Source: Hymenobacter sp. DG25A | GTDB taxonomy: Bacteria > Bacteroidota > Bacteroidia > Cytophagales > Hymenobacteraceae | DNA: 64,000 nucleotides | Direction: 5' to 3' | Assembly: GCF_001280305.1 (NCBI RefSeq) | Contig: NZ_CP012623.1 | Coordinates: 1,736,001-1,800,000 of the forward strand | Shown here: positions 63,875 through 64,000 of the stretch, one piece after another | How the letters are laid out: each line of letters opens with the position of its first letter | Numbering within the stretch: position 1 is the first letter of the stretch | Notes under the pieces: model-generated | Told to the model about the DNA's origin: nothing | The model's database searches: none | Seen by the model: only the letters and a program-made list of their open reading frames with translations | Made by a program: the position numbers and the translations under genes

Positions 63875-64000
63875 ATGATGCAAGAGCCCAATCCTGAGTT
63901 TATGCGGGAGGCCATTCGCCTCTCAATAGAGAAGATGCAAGCCGGTTTTGGCGGCCCGTTTGGAGCCGTTATTGTGAAAGACGGCCAGATTATCGCCCGG
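63875..64000 (+). CDS. Nucleoside/cytidine-type deaminase, 3'-truncated by window edge
   Basis: Only the first 42 codons are in the window. FMREAIRLSIEKMQAGFGGP and FGAVIVKDGQIIAR match the N-terminus of the CMP/dCMP deaminase superfamily, closest to guanine or tRNA-adenosine deaminases. The zinc motifs (HAE, PCxxC) lie beyond the window. ATG 63875 or the adjacent ATG 63878 is the start. Confidence 0.8.
   Translation, partial: MMQEPNPEFMREAIRLSIEKMQAGFGGPFGAVIVKDGQIIAR

Overview
The window reads as chromosomal DNA of a Bacteroidota bacterium, most likely a Hymenobacter-type member of the Cytophagales. Pointers are the DUF4290-murA pair, DUF4349, DUF4846 and DUF2459 proteins, a CHU_C/type B (type IX secretion) sorting domain, DUF4369/TlpA and OMP_b-brl_3 proteins, PPK1, a BatB-BatC pair, and many promoters of the Bacteroidota type (TTG, about 20 bp, TAnnTTTG). 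Coding DNA is GC-rich and starts rarely carry a clear Shine-Dalgarno. I found no insertion sequence, prophage, CRISPR array or integrase.

Layout. 1-5.7 kb: 3' part of a PcrA/UvrD helicase, a long palindromic repeat, DUF4290-murA, a DUF4349 lipoprotein and a holin-like membrane protein. 5.9-15.9 kb (minus): a chemotaxis-type operon reading MCP-cheW-cheY-cheB-cheA-cheC, followed by an agmatinase-family ureohydrolase. The MCP is soluble and carries about 21 HAMP-like modules; CheB has a receiver without phospho-acceptor; no cheR is present. 16.3-24 kb: topA, a second palindromic repeat, DUF4846, a TlpA-like thioredoxin, a class III sirtuin and a flavin monooxygenase. 24.2-27.9 kb: a 1240-residue fusion of a degenerate phosphoesterase, a kinase-like region and a BamA-type barrel. 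28-34 kb: convergent ppx and ppk1 (polyphosphate), ridA and gyrB. 35-38.6 kb: a multi-PAS histidine kinase with its NarL-type regulator and a KGG stress protein. 38.7-42.7 kb: a hypothetical gene, a lone VbhA-like protein, tRNA-Ser/Pro/Arg, and batB-batC. 42.8-50.5 kb: thiolase, a 16-repeat MORN protein, an outer-membrane barrel and a small secreted protein that share promoter, operator and leader, then DUF2459. 50.8-64 kb: a STAS-like protein, hisS, hutH, a type IX-secreted protein, ybaB, a GT2 overlapping pspC tail to tail, an OmpA/TPR lipoprotein, pdhB, DinB, thioesterase, methyltransferase, a hypothetical gene and a truncated deaminase.

The strongest candidates for something new are: the poly-HAMP receptor whose repeats resemble fungal group III (Nik1-type) histidine kinases, sitting in an operon with CheC and a pseudo-receiver CheB; the phosphoesterase/kinase-like/BamA fusion; and the matching promoter-operator-leader architecture in front of two CarboxypepD_reg-like genes (46135 and 49311).
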